From contig OY743169.1 of NCBI GenBank assembly GCA_963555705.1, positions 44,318,124-44,382,123 of the forward strand: a stretch of 64,000 bases of DNA, read 5' to 3'. The notes below the pieces were generated by a model. The model did not search any database. It was not told where the DNA came from and saw nothing but the letters and a program-made list of their open reading frames with translations. This document shows, in pieces, positions 34,276-45,622 of this stretch; within the stretch, counting starts at the first letter, position 1, and each line of letters begins with the position of its first letter. The position numbers were made by a program, and so were the translations under genes. This DNA comes from Ligustrum vulgare (Eukaryota > Streptophyta > Magnoliopsida > Lamiales > Oleaceae).

Positions 34276-37216
34276 TGTAACGCCCCGGGTTTTGTGAAAC
34301 CAGGAATGCCATGTTGTTCTTTGAAAACTAACTTTCGAATGAAAATTTATTGAAGAAATAACTAAATTTCAAACATCACATGTATTAAGTAGTTTCTATA
34401 AATGGTTTGCCACTTTTGCCCATCATTCATCACCGTCTCCAAAATCTGTAAAAATACTTAAAACAACAGGTGAGTCTACCTCAAACTTAACGAGTTCACG
34501 AAAAGGTGGAGCGGGAATAGCACGTCAATCTTTTAGTTCTCCAAATGATTCGTCTAGCCAAAAGAAAATTAATTAAACTAGTACTTTTGAAATTTAAAAA
34601 GGTTGAAGTGAAATAAAGTACAGGGATTGAAATGAAATATTAAGAAACTGAAATTTAAAGTTTAGGTACTGAAATAAGCTTTTCGAAAATAATGAGGCTG
34701 ACTGTAGGAGTTAAGAAATACAAGGACCGATTTGTTAAGTATTTCAAACTTTGAAACTGAATTAAACACTTTAGACAGAAAGAGATTGAAATCAAAATGC
34801 TTTTAAATCCTTCAGGAAAAAAGACAAATTTCAAAATTACAAAATCATAAAAATCAAATTCATCTTATTTCTCTCTCCCTCTCTCTAAAACTCGGATAAA
34901 AAAGAGACAGAGGTGAGATGGTGACGAGAATTGGCTCCACCCCTTGTTCAATTCAGACCTCGCAGGCATCTAACGGTCAGCGATAGCACCACCACGTGGC
35001 TGTGGCACCGGTGTATGGGTGCAGTGGGATTTGGGGTGCATTTGGGTACGATAAACAAGGCCAAACCAAGGCTTTGGAGGCTCGTATTCATGGGCTTCCC
35101 GACGGTAATCCAGCCAGAAATAGGTCGAGGGTTGAGGTAAGGTATTGGGTTTATTTTATTTCTTGATTTTGTGGCTCTGTGAGTTGATTTGGTTGTGGAT
35201 TTTGGGTGAGGCAGTGGAGGTGTGGTGGTTGTCCAGGGTTAACAATTGGAGGCTATAGGTTGGTTTGGACTCTGCATGATTGTGTGTTGAAGTGGTAGTA
35301 GGTGGTCGTGGGTGTGGTGGTTGCTGATGTGGGTGATTACTGTGAAATTTAAGATGGTCTAGTCATGCGTGTGTTGTGTTTTGAAATTGGTGGTGGTGGT
35401 GGTGTTGTGACTTTGCAGTCGGTACTGGGAGGTTGGATGTGGCTGCGGCTTATTTGGGCAATGGTGGTGGATTGATTTCTACAAAATTTCAAGTTGGGTG
35501 CGTGGTGTTGCAGTGGTGACTATAACGTGAGGCTCGGTGGTGGAGGGTCGTCTATGGGGTTAGGAGTCTGGGAGCTTTGTGTCTGAAATTTGTGTATGAA
35601 GTTTGGTTTGTGCAACTGTGTCATGGTGGATAGGAGGCAACAAACTCTGCTGTTTGATATATTCTTATTGTATGGAATTCAAAATGTGTAGTGATACTTC
35701 ATGTCTAACTGAAAGTGGCTAATGGGGAAGAAGAGAACTTCATACCCGAACGTGAAGGTTGCTGGGAGTCGCTGTGATGGTTCTGAACATGGGGGAATGT
35801 ACAATTTAAGGATTAATTGTGATTAAATTATGGTATATTATGGTATATCTGGGTTTATGAAAGAATGGCTGGATTGAGGGGACTGTGGGAGAGGTTAAAG
35901 GGGTCAGACTAGTTATGGCGTGTGAGGGGGAAGAATTTTGGAAATAATAATTGATGTGATCCTGGGAGGGGAATCTCGTCGAAACTCGCGGAATAACGTC
36001 GGGAAAGTTCCGAATTCAGGTTGGAACGGACGATAACACTACAACCCGAGCCTCATGACGTAAGAACCAGGGGTATATTGAACCCAAGACCCGTTACGAT
36101 GTGGAAATAAGAACCATAATGGGGGAACGCCACAAGGAATGTCCAGATCCTTGATAAGTTCAATTGTTTTGAACGCCACAAGATTTGAATCTTGATAAGT
36201 TCGTTGTTTAAAGAGAAAATCCCCACCTTTAGAGAGAATAAAAATACTCAATAATTTTATTCATCAAAGTCTTCTTGTTACAATGAATAAAAAGGTAATA
36301 AATAAGTAAAATAAAACCCTAGTCGCTAATGGACTCAAAATAGAGTTCTAACTAACCTAAATAGCTAAAACTGAAAAAGGAAATAAAAATCCACGCAATT
36401 CATGATAAACTCAACTTACGGCCGTAATTATACTTCTGCTTAAGGATTACGGCCCTGACCATATTGACTTACGGCCGTAACTTTAAAAACCTGGACTTCT
36501 TCATTCTGATCCGAGAGTGACTTACGGCCGTGAGACTCTTTTGGTTATGGCCGTAACTTTGCCTCTACATAATTTTCTATCTTCTTTGTTTCCAACCTGA
36601 TTCTCGGCATGTCTCTTGGCTTGCTCACTTGGTTTAGTCTCGAACCTTGTTCATTCACGCGATGCTTGATCTTTGAAGATCTTCGAACATGCTTGAAGCT
36701 TTGTTTGGCTTGATTTTTAGTTCTTTCCATCAAGCCTGCCATGATTTGCATCAATAATCCTCCATGAATGTGCAGAGCTAGAATCCAGGAAGAGAGCATA
36801 TTTGGGAAGAAAGAGAAAAAAAAAACGTGGACAATTGTAGTGTAATCTTTGGGCCTAAGGAGTTGGTTGGGTTGAAATAAGCAATGGGCTAAAGAATTGA
36901 ATTGGATTTAAATGTATTTGAGACTTAGACTATAAAACAACATTAAGGCTAGAAGTTTGGGCTAAAAGTTTGGACCCTCAATAATTGAAATTTGGACTTA
37001 AGATCATTAAAGCTTGGACTTAATAAATAAATAGTGATCTTGGAATATTTTTATAAAAAATTGAATTTGATAAGATTTAAATAAATTTAAATTTCACTTA
37101 ATCCTGGCTAGACGAATACTCTTTTAAAATAAATGGGAGAAGTCATAGCGACAAGTCTTTTAAAAAAAATTTAAAATATTTTATTTAAAAAATAACGAAA
37201 ATTCCTGATCGCTACA
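34276..37216 (-). mobile_element. solo LTR, Tekay-like gypsy, TSD aaaaa
   Basis: Plus strand starts TGTAACGCCCCGGG and ends GATCGCTACA, the inverse of TGTAGCGATC...CCCGGGGCGTTACA. aaaaa lies at 34271-34275 and 37217-37221. It contains the nested solo LTR 35952-36753. It is the inverted counterpart of the truncated LTR 38318-40377: a stretch around 35010-35140 matches 39590-39680 in reverse complement. The small open frames within are not genes. Confidence 0.93.
35952..36753 (-). mobile_element. solo LTR of the palindrome gypsy group, TSD ataat
   Basis: TGATGTGATCCTGGG...GATTTGCATCA, with ataat at 35947-35951 and 36754-36758. Five palindrome cores start at 36418, 36449, 36471, 36524 and 36547. 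The conserved U5 block (CGTAAGAACCAGGGGTATATTGAACCC) is present near 36058-36084. Confidence 0.95.
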
Positions 37217-37221
37217 AAAAA

Positions 37222-38317
37222 TCTCTTGAAAGTACTACTTGTGTTAGTCCACTATTTTGCATCGTACTCTCATCATCTTGATGTTTTGTGTAAAATCTAT
37301 ACACATTAATGTCATACGTTTCATAAGACCTCACAAGCATGCCAAGGTCATACGCTAACCACTTTACCGTTTCAGCAATGGTATTCGGCGTTTGTAAGAA
37401 CTCTTCCATCACTCTATCTTTGAACCATTTTGAAAATGAGTGATTATGTTAATCAGTCACCCACCTTTCAACTTTTAAAGGATTCTGTTGCCTTAAAATG
37501 GACATGTGCTTGTCCAAATATGGATGAACCTCAGCAAGGCATTGCAAGACAAGGAGGTGTGTTTTGTCTCGTAATTCAATACTGGGCACGATTGTTTTGT
37601 ATCCAATTGTACATTTACCTTCGAGTACTCCCTTGTGAAAAGATTTAGGAATACCAATAGTCTCAACACCATTCTAGGTAAAAAGTACAAAATTTAATAA
37701 CCTCCTCAACAGCATAACCTTCAATGTAGTAGCCTTCAAGTCAAAATCAGTTTCTCACATATCATTTTAATATACCCTTGTATCTTTTAAATGCATAAAT
37801 ATACCTCAAGAACATCGGAATACAAATCTTAATTTATCTCACTAAGTGAACAAGTGCACCATAATATCAAAAAATGATAGCAGAAAATACATTTTAAATT
37901 GACATAGAGTGATAACAATATCGACCTGCAAATCATCCAATGTCTTCGGATCAACAACTTTACGGAAAATTACATTCAAAAGAAAAAGAAAAGTTTTATA
38001 ACGGCATGTCTAACATGTTTTGGGAGTATGCCTCGAACTGAAATGGGTAAAAGCGTTGCATTAAGACATGACAATCATGAGACTTCATACCAAACAATTT
38101 CAAGCCCTTCATCGCCCCAAGACTTTTGATATTTGATGAGTATCCAGATGGAACGTTAACAATATTTAGGCACTCACAAAAAATTGATTTCTCTTTTCCA
38201 GGAAAAGTATGGCAAGGTGGGGGGGGGGGGGGGGTAAATACGTAGGCTTTTCCAACTCTTATGGTGCTAACTTACCCCATATCTCCATTTCTAACATATC
38301 TTTTCTAACTTTGATAC
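37222..38317 (-). pseudogene. CACTA transposase, DUF4218 and following region
   Basis: From the right end: LEMEIWGKLAP, then a run of 17 G (38219-38235) that reads as prolines, GKEKSIFCECL, VPSGYSSNIKSL, LKLFGMKSHDCHVLMQRFYP (the hallmark of DUF4218 in TNP2-type transposases), a decayed middle with GYYIEGYAVEEVIKFC, and from 37412 an open 66-residue frame MEEFLQTPNTIAETVKWLAY...YDINVYRFYTKHQDDESTMQNSG. Truncated on the right by the LTR at 38318 (preceded by gatac) and on the left by the solo LTR at 37216. The upstream DDE region is not found in the window. Confidence 0.88.
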
Positions 38318-40377
38318 TGTAGTGACCAAGAATTTTGTTACTTTTTAAATAATTTTTTTTAAAGACATGTCACTACGATTTCTCAAATTTATTTTAAAAG
38401 AGTATTCGTCTAGCCAATTATTAAGTGAAACTAAATTTAATTAAAATCTCAGTCCAATTCCAAACTTTTTTTTAATGATGTCCCAAGCCCATATTTTTTT
38501 TTAAAATCCAATTTTCAATTAATTGGATTTCCAAATATTTTAAATCCAAATTTAAATTTATTTTAGATCCAAACTATTTCTAATCTAACCCAAACTTTTA
38601 AGCCCTCAAACGCATTTAAACCCAATTTAAATTTTATGCCCATTTCATGATGCTGAGTTCAAACATTCCCTCACGTTTCAATTACAACAAGATTTTATCA
38701 AACTTTCCTCTAAATCCTAGATCTTAGCCTAATTCCAGTAAACCAATTATCTCCTTGGCCATTTTGAAAACTCAATCATGGATCTTTTCTACCCCACAAT
38801 CACTCCCTCAATCAGCTATTTTCTTCTCCGAAATCCCTTCAATCGTTTCCAATTCATAAGTTGCCAAAAATAAAGAACACAACTCACATAATATACTTTC
38901 CACACCTCCCTCACGAACTCACACAAGCCAAGCAACCATTTTGGGTAATTTCTTCCACCTACATTGCATTTTTTAGACACAAGAAACCTCTGTAAACTCA
39001 AGGACGCATTCTAGCAGAATTCCCACAACCTCACTGCCTCTAATCCAATAAATGGAACTAGAAGAGGTTGAGAAATGTCGCCTTGATTCGATTAATGAAT
39101 CGAAGGAGATGGAAGAGGATTCGATAGAAAACAACACCTAAAATCTAATCCCTTTCCGCTACATTCAACCTCAAAACTCAACCTGAAACAACTATAAGTT
39201 GAACCAAAATCCGATCAGCACCACTTCTGCCCTCAGTCAACACACTAGTCATACAACACACTCCAGAGCAATCCAATGCCTCTGCCCTCTCGAACCACCC
39301 AACCCCACCACACTACCACATCACAAACCAAGCCTCACCTTGAAGACCTCTCCCCTGCCCACTCAGTGAAACCTATCACCAGGTTGCCAAACTAAGTTTT
39401 CAACCACCACCATTGCCCAAAAAAGCAGTAGCCACATCCAACATCGAACCCACAAATCACCACCACATGAACTGCAACCGCCCCTCGAAACCTCAACAAT
39501 CGATCGCCACTGCTTCACCCAAAAATCAACCCAAACAACCACAAAACAAAAAAAAAATAATATAAACCCAACCTCACCTCAACCCTCGGCCTATTTCTGG
39601 CCGGATTACCCCAGGGAAACCCATTAATCCGAGCCTCCAAAGCCTCGGTTTGGCCTTGTTTTACGCACCCAAATGTGCCCCAAATCCCTCTGCACCCATA
39701 TAATAGCGTCACCGCAGCGTTGTGGCTCTATCGTCAGCCATTAGACGTCCGTGGTTTGAATTGAAGAAGGGGTAGAGCCCGTTCTCATCGCCATCTGGCC
39801 TCTCTCTTTCTGATTCAAGTTTTAGAGAGAGAAATAAGATGGATTTGATTTTTATGATTTTGAAATTTGCCTTTTTGCCCCATAGATTTAAAAGCATTTT
39901 GATTTCAGTCCCTTTCTATCTAAAATGTTTTAATTCAGTTTCAAAGTTTTCAATACTTAACAAATCGGTCCTTGTAGTCTTTAAATCCTACAGTCAGCCT
40001 CATTATTTTCGAAAGTCCTATTTCAGTACCTAAACTTTAAATTTCAGTTTCCTTAAAATCTCATTTCAATTCCTATACTTTATTTTAGTTATTTCAACTT
40101 CTAAATTTCAAAAGTACTAATTTAATTAATTTCTTTTGGCTAGGCGAATCATTTGTAGAACTAAAAGATAGACGTGCTATTCCCTCTCCACCTTTCCATG
40201 AACTCGTTAAATTTGATGTAGACTCGCCCCCACTAATTAGTTTAAATTATAATTGCATGTCTTATTTGAATTTACGTGATTTATATGCTTTGATGCATGA
40301 GACGAGACGAGAATATCATTTATGAGATAAAATGAGAATTGATGTTGTTTTGCATAACTTACATGCTTTAATGCATG
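38318..40377 (+). mobile_element. Tekay-like gypsy LTR, 3' part missing
   Basis: Starts TGTAGTGACCAAG. The body runs parallel to other Tekay-like LTRs here, including the ATGCATGAGACGAGA stretch near 40295-40310. It breaks at 40378, where the palindrome-group LTR begins, and its end is not found on the far side of that array. The expected second copy of gatac is absent, in keeping with a deletion. Confidence 0.8.
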
Positions 40378-41318
40378 TGATGAGTTCCGGAGTGGCTCAA
40401 TGAGCGTTGACCCGTTGCACGTGCCCGTAGGACCAATAACGAGGCAAAGAGCCAAAAGAATCAAGCAGACAATACAAGGATTCATGCAAGCGTGGATGGA
40501 TGAGTGTTCGAGTGCAAAGACCTCATTTACGTTGAATAACAAAGTGGAAGAAGAGCCAAAGTTATTACAATGCATTTGGATCAAAGAAGAACAAGAAAAT
40601 AAGGCAGAAGTAGAATCACGGCCGTAACACCTCTTTCAAGGCCGTAAAATCATCTTGGCTAAATTTGTGCAGAAAGGCAGTCACGGCCGTAAACCATGAT
40701 CTCACGGCCGTAACATTATCAAGACAAAATTATGCAGAAGAGGACTCACGGCCGTAAAGGACATCCTCACGGCCGTAAATAAAGTTTAGTAGTTTTTATA
40801 TTTTTATTCAGAGAGTCGATTACGGCCGTATATAAATTTGTCACAGCCGTAACATGTGTTTTGCTTTTTAGTCCGTAAGTCACTTACGGCCGTAAACTTA
40901 AAAGTTACGGCCGTAAATTAGGCGGCGTATTTTTAACCTAGTTTCAGCGTCTAGTTTATTTGCAATTCTAGTTTATTTATGTTTCTTTATTTTGTTAGCC
41001 TATATATATGGCTTTATTCAGCATTGTAAAAGACAACTATTATTCTTGAGATTAATGATATTGAAGGTGAGATATTCCCTTAATTTCTTCGTGTTCTCGT
41101 CGAACAAATTGAACTTATCAAAGGATTTGACAACCTTTGTGGCGTCCCCCCTTTGTGGTTCTTATCTCCGCATCGTAATGGGTTTTGGGTTTAATATACC
41201 CATATTTCTTGCGTCGTGAGGTCGGGGTTGCATTGTTACCGTCTTCTATCTTGAATTTTAGAGCTTTCTGGCGTTTAATTCCGCGTGTTCCTGGTGATCC
41301 CCGTATCGGATCACATCA
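40378..41318 (+). repeat. LTR 1 of the tandem gypsy array
   Basis: TGATGAGTTCC...GGATCACATCA, 941 bases. The first ~250 bases encode the end of Pol (frame with VGPITRQRAKRIKQ to a stop at 40625), as in the minus-strand relative. Ten palindrome cores start at 40618/40638, 40683/40704, 40748/40769, 40822/40843 and 40886/40907. TATA-like CCTATATATATGG at 40999-41011, then the conserved R/U5 block (about 41130-41225). Confidence 0.92.
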
Positions 41319-41942
41319 TCAGGTATCAGAGCCTGTCTCTAAATCCAATCATTTAGTATTCCAGTTCTTTTTCTTTTATTTCCAGTTATTAATCATTCAA
41401 AAAAAAAAAAAATCATTCCAATTCTTGTTTCTTGAAATTCGTCAGAAATTCAAGATTTTCCAATTTTTGTTTCTTGTTCTTGATTATTTTTGTTGAGTAG
41501 CAAAAAAAAAAATAAAAAAAAAAAATCCGAAATTTACAAAAAAGAAAAAGAAAAGAAGAGCTGTTGATTTGAACAAGAAATCAAGAAAATAATCTTTGAC
41601 AAATCTTTCCAACAATTATTGTTTCCATTAAATTCCTTATTCTTGTTTCCATAAAACTTCTACTTGAAATAGAATCTTGTTTCCATAATTTCCTTCTTAA
41701 ACTGCCTAATTCCAATTTTTTCATCAACTTTCCTTATTTGCACTTTGGGGTTTATTCCACAAGGACCAAATCCGTGACTAGTTTGGTGGGTTCTTTGAGA
41801 ACGTGGGAAAAATGGAATAGAGAGGAAAAAGGCAGAGTTGTGAGATTAATAGAGGGAAAAAGCCAAAATCGAGTGATACACGAGTGATAAAACACGTGAA
41901 GATCTTTATTTAATTTTGTTTCTCTTTTCTTTATTACTAACC
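41319..41942 (+). promoter_or_regulatory. primer site and leader of gypsy copy 1
   Basis: Primer site 41321-41333. Inverted pair TTCTTGAA ... TTCAAGAT at 41429-41456, A-rich runs, and the conserved pre-gag block at 41815-41890 (AAAAGGCAGAG, GTGAGATTAATAGAGGGAAA, CGAGTGATACACGAGTGAT). Confidence 0.65.
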
Positions 41943-44231
41943 ATGTCACAGAAGGAAGTTTCGTCGACGGAAAGGGATCTTCAAGATTTTAAAATGCTTG
42001 CAATGGTGGAGGAACGTTTTGCAAAATTGGAGGCGAGGTTGGATGCCAAGTTGGAAGCAAAATTTGGTACACAATCCGGCGTAAATGTAGAAAAACCTAA
42101 TAATCCGGGGGAGACACGTGGTGCGGGAATTGTTCAACCACGTCAGGAACAACCGCGCAATTTCCCTAATTTACAGAGGCCACTAAGGTATGACTTCAAC
42201 CCAAAAATTAGAGCTAGGAATGAACGTGTTGAGGTTGTTGATAGTGATGAGGATAGTGGTGAATTGTCTATTACTAGTGTTGGTAGGAGACGAGATCGGG
42301 GAGAAAGACGTGATAGGGGATATAGGCGTGATCGTAGGGATGATGTAGATGGACATGTTGGTAACATTAAAATGTCCATTCCCTCGTTTCAGGGTAAGAG
42401 TAATCCGGACGTTTATTTTGAATGGGAAAAGAGGGTAGAATTAATTTTTTATTGTCATAATTATTCTGAAGCTAAAAAGGTTAAATGCGTAGAATTTATT
42501 GATTATGTTATAGTATGGTGGGATCAATTGGTTGCTAGTAAAAGGAGGAATGGGGAGAGGCCTATTGAAACTTGGGATCAGTTGAAGGCCCTTATGAGAA
42601 AACGATTTGTGCCTGGACATTACTATAGGGATCTCTACCAAAAACTACAAACCCTTTCCCAAGGTAGTAAGAGTGTGGAGGATTACCATAGGGAGATGGA
42701 AGTTGCCATGATTAGGGCAAATATAGAGGAAGACCCGGAGGCAACCATGGCTAGGTCATTAAATGGTTTAAATCGAGATATTGCTAATGTTATTGAATTG
42801 CAGCATTATATCGATTTGGAGGAGATGATTCACATGGCCATGAAAGTGGAGCGACAATTAAAAAGGAAGGGAACTTCAAAATTCTCTACAAGTTCCAATT
42901 CTTTTGGTAAGTCTACATGGAGCGGGACTTCTAAAAATGATGGGGTTGTGCAGAAAAATAAATTTGAGGCACCGAAGGGAAAAATAGAGCCACCCAACAA
43001 AGGTAAAATTGCTTTTGATTCTCAAACTCATAGGACTAGAGATATTCGTTGTTTTAAATGTTCCGGCTTAGGACATATTTCTTCACAATGTCCAAATAAA
43101 CGAATATTGGTTATGCGTGACGGGGTATTAAGTTCAGAGGATGAGAAAGAGGGAGAAGTGGAGGATGAGTATAAGGATATGCCAGCTCTAGAGGATGTTA
43201 GTGAAAATGATGATGGGGACTATGCAGTAGCTAAATTACTTAAGGATAGGTTATGTTCTGCACCGGTTTTGGCTTTACCTAACTTTAACCAAACCTTTGA
43301 GATTGAATGTGATGCATCAGGAATAGGTATTGGAGTCGTTCTTATGCAGGAAAAAAGGCCACTTGCATTTTTCAGTGAAAAGCTGAGTGGGGCAGTTTTG
43401 AATTATCCTACCTACGACAAGGAGCTTTATGCTCTTGTTCATGCCTTGGAGACATGGAAGCACTATCTGTGGCCAAAGGAATTCGTCATACACACTGACC
43501 ACGAGTCACTGAAACACCTCAAGGGACAAGGTAAGCTAAACAAAAGACACACCCGTTGGATGGAATTCATTGAGACTTTTCCATACGTCATTCGCTATAA
43601 GCAAGGTAAGGAGAATGTGGTAGCAGATGCCCTTTCTCGCAGGTACGTACTTCTAAACTCTTTAAATGCGAAGTTGCTTGGATTTGAATATATAAGAGGT
43701 ATGTATGCTAATGACCCTGATTTTTCTACCATTTATGCTTCATGTGAAAAGGGTGCAATTGATAAATTTTATAGGCATGATGGCTATTTATTTAGAGAAA
43801 GTAAACTTTGTGTGCCTAATTGTTCTATGCGTGAATTGCTAGTGCGTGAGGCTCATGGTGGGGGGTTAATGGGACACTTTGGTGTAATTAAGACTTTAGG
43901 AACATTACAAGAGCACTTTTATTGGCCTAAAATGAAAAGGAATGTTCACCATATTTGTGAAAGGTGCATAACTTGTAAACAATCTAAGTCTAGGGTCTTA
44001 CCACAAGGTTTGTATACACCTTTGCCCGTACCTAATGAACCTTGGGTAGATATATCTATGGATTTTGTGTTAGGTTTGTCTAGGACAAAAAAAGGTAGAG
44101 ACTCGATGTTTGTGGTGGTAGACAGATTTAGCAAAATGGCGCATTTTATTCCTTGTAATAAAACTGATGACGCAACAAATATAACTGACCTATTATTTAG
44201 GGAGGTTGTGAGACTCCATGGGGGTACCTAG
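41943..44231 (+). CDS. gypsy Gag fused in frame to RNase H and integrase (internal deletion)
   Basis: Start chosen at [10 protein letters not shown] (41943), as in copy 2; the open frame extends nine codons further up. Gag: Arg-rich part ([19 protein letters not shown]), core ([32 protein letters not shown]), CCHC knuckle [14 protein letters not shown] at 43050-43091. After an acidic stretch ending DYAVA (about 43220) the frame passes directly to [16 protein letters not shown], which lies past RT in relatives. Protease and RT, about 1.8 kb, are thus deleted without loss of frame. RNase H (ECDASG, TDHES), the HHCC finger (near 43856-43985) and the first integrase Asp (ISMDF) follow. One extra G in a run at 44219-44223 ends the frame at LHGGT. 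The rest of the integrase core ([17 protein letters not shown]) follows to about 44430 in another frame. Confidence 0.9.
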   Translation: MSQKEVSSTERDLQDFKMLAMVEERFAKLEARLDAKLEAKFGTQSGVNVEKPNNPGETRGAGIVQPRQEQPRNFPNLQRPLRYDFNPKIRARNERVEVVDSDEDSGELSITSVGRRRDRGERRDRGYRRDRRDDVDGHVGNIKMSIPSFQGKSNPDVYFEWEKRVELIFYCHNYSEAKKVKCVEFIDYVIVWWDQLVASKRRNGERPIETWDQLKALMRKRFVPGHYYRDLYQKLQTLSQGSKSVEDYHREMEVAMIRANIEEDPEATMARSLNGLNRDIANVIELQHYIDLEEMIHMAMKVERQLKRKGTSKFSTSSNSFGKSTWSGTSKNDGVVQKNKFEAPKGKIEPPNKGKIAFDSQTHRTRDIRCFKCSGLGHISSQCPNKRILVMRDGVLSSEDEKEGEVEDEYKDMPALEDVSENDDGDYAVAKLLKDRLCSAPVLALPNFNQTFEIECDASGIGIGVVLMQEKRPLAFFSEKLSGAVLNYPTYDKELYALVHALETWKHYLWPKEFVIHTDHESLKHLKGQGKLNKRHTRWMEFIETFPYVIRYKQGKENVVADALSRRYVLLNSLNAKLLGFEYIRGMYANDPDFSTIYASCEKGAIDKFYRHDGYLFRESKLCVPNCSMRELLVREAHGGGLMGHFGVIKTLGTLQEHFYWPKMKRNVHHICERCITCKQSKSRVLPQGLYTPLPVPNEPWVDISMDFVLGLSRTKKGRDSMFVVVDRFSKMAHFIPCNKTDDATNITDLLFREVVRLHGGT

Positions 44232-44436
44232 GAGTATTGTGTCTGATAGGGATGTTAAGTTCCTAAGCTACTTTTGGAAATTCTTGTGGGGAAAGATGTG
44301 TACTAAATTATTATTTTCTACTACATGTCACCCGCAAACTGATGGCCAAATGGAGGTAGTTAATAGGACATTAATCTAACTTTTGCGCACTATAATATAT
44401 AAGAATTTAAAAAGTTGGGAGGAATGAAAAGTAAGA
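44222..44436 (+). pseudogene. out-of-frame integrase remainder of gypsy copy 1
   Basis: Reads [18 protein letters not shown], then [15 protein letters not shown] with the third catalytic residue (Glu) present, then breaks near 44400-44430 by deletion into LTR 2. The C-terminal part of Pol is missing. Confidence 0.85.
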
Positions 44437-45011
44437 ATTTAAATTATGCAGAAGAGGACTCACGGCCGTAAATAAAGTTTAGTAGTTTTTATATTTTTAT
44501 TCAGAGAGTCGATTACGGCCGTATATAAATTTGTCACGGCCGTAACATGTGTTTTGCTTTTTAGTCTGTAAGTCACTTACGGCCGTAAACTTAAAAGTTA
44601 CGGCCGTAAATTAGGCGGCGTATTTTTAACCTAGTTTCTGCGTCTAGTTTATTTGCAATTATAGTTTATTTAGGTTTCTTTATTTTGTTAGCCTATATAT
44701 ATGGCTTTATTCAGCATTGTAAAAGACAACTCTTATTCTTGAGATTAATGATATTGAAGGTGAGATATTCCCTTAATTTCTTCGTGTTCTCGTCGAACAA
44801 ATTGAACTTATCAAAGGATTTGACAACCTTTGTGGCGTTCCCCCTTTGTGGTTCTTATCTCCGCATCGTAATGGGTTTTGGGTTTAATATACCCATATTT
44901 CTTGCGTCGTGAGGTCGGGGTTGCATTGTTACCGTCTACTATCTTGGATTTTAGAGCTTTCTGGCGTTTAATTCCGCGTGTTCTTGGTGATCCCCGTATC
45001 TAATCACATCA
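44437..45011 (+). repeat. LTR 2 of the tandem gypsy array, 5' truncated
   Basis: Begins within the palindrome array (AATTATGCAGAAGAGGACTC) and ends CACATCA at 45011. Compared with LTR 1 it lacks the U3 start, and 21 bases between two neighbouring palindromes (40748 and 40769 in LTR 1) are also missing. It is otherwise nearly identical, including the R/U5 block. Confidence 0.9.
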
Positions 45012-45622
45012 TCTGGTATCAGAGCCTGTCTCTAAATCCAATCATTTAGTATTCCAGTTCTTTTTCTTTTATTTCCAGTTATTAATCATTCAAAAAAAAA
45101 AAACTCATTCCAATTCTTGTTTCTTGAAATTCGTCAGAAATTCAAGATTTGCCAATTTTTGTTTCTTGTTCTTGATTATTTTTGGTTGAGTAGCAAAAAA
45201 AAAAAAATCCGAAATTTACAAAAAAAAAATAGAAAAGAATTGTTGTTGATTTGAACAAGAAATCAAGAAAATAATATTTGGCAAATCTTTCCAACAATTC
45301 TTGTTTCCATTAAATTCCTTATTCTTGTTTCCATAAAACTTCTACTTGAAATAGAATCTTGTTTCCATAATTTCCTTCTTAAACTGCCTAATTCCAATTT
45401 TTCCATCAACTTTCCTTATTTGCACTTTGGGGTTTATTCCACAAGGACCAAATCCGTGACTAGTTTGGTGGGTTCTTTGAGAACGTGGGAAAAAGGGAAT
45501 AGAGAGAAAAAGGCAGAGTGGTGAGATTAATAGAGGGAAAAAGCCAAAATCGAGTGATACACGAGTGATAAAACACGTGAGGATCTTTATTTAATTTTCT
45601 TCTCTTTTCTTTATTACTAACC
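45012..45622 (+). promoter_or_regulatory. primer site and leader of gypsy copy 2
   Basis: Primer site TGGTATCAGAGCC at 45014-45026; leader nearly identical to 41319-41942, with the same inverted TTCTTGAA/TTCAAGA pair (about 45121-45150) and the same pre-gag block (about 45495-45570). Confidence 0.65.

Noticed and set aside
40400..40627. Separate 75-residue gene
   Set aside because: It is the Pol tail encoded in U3 of LTR 1, shown by its GPITRQRAK motif matching the tail of the intact Pol.
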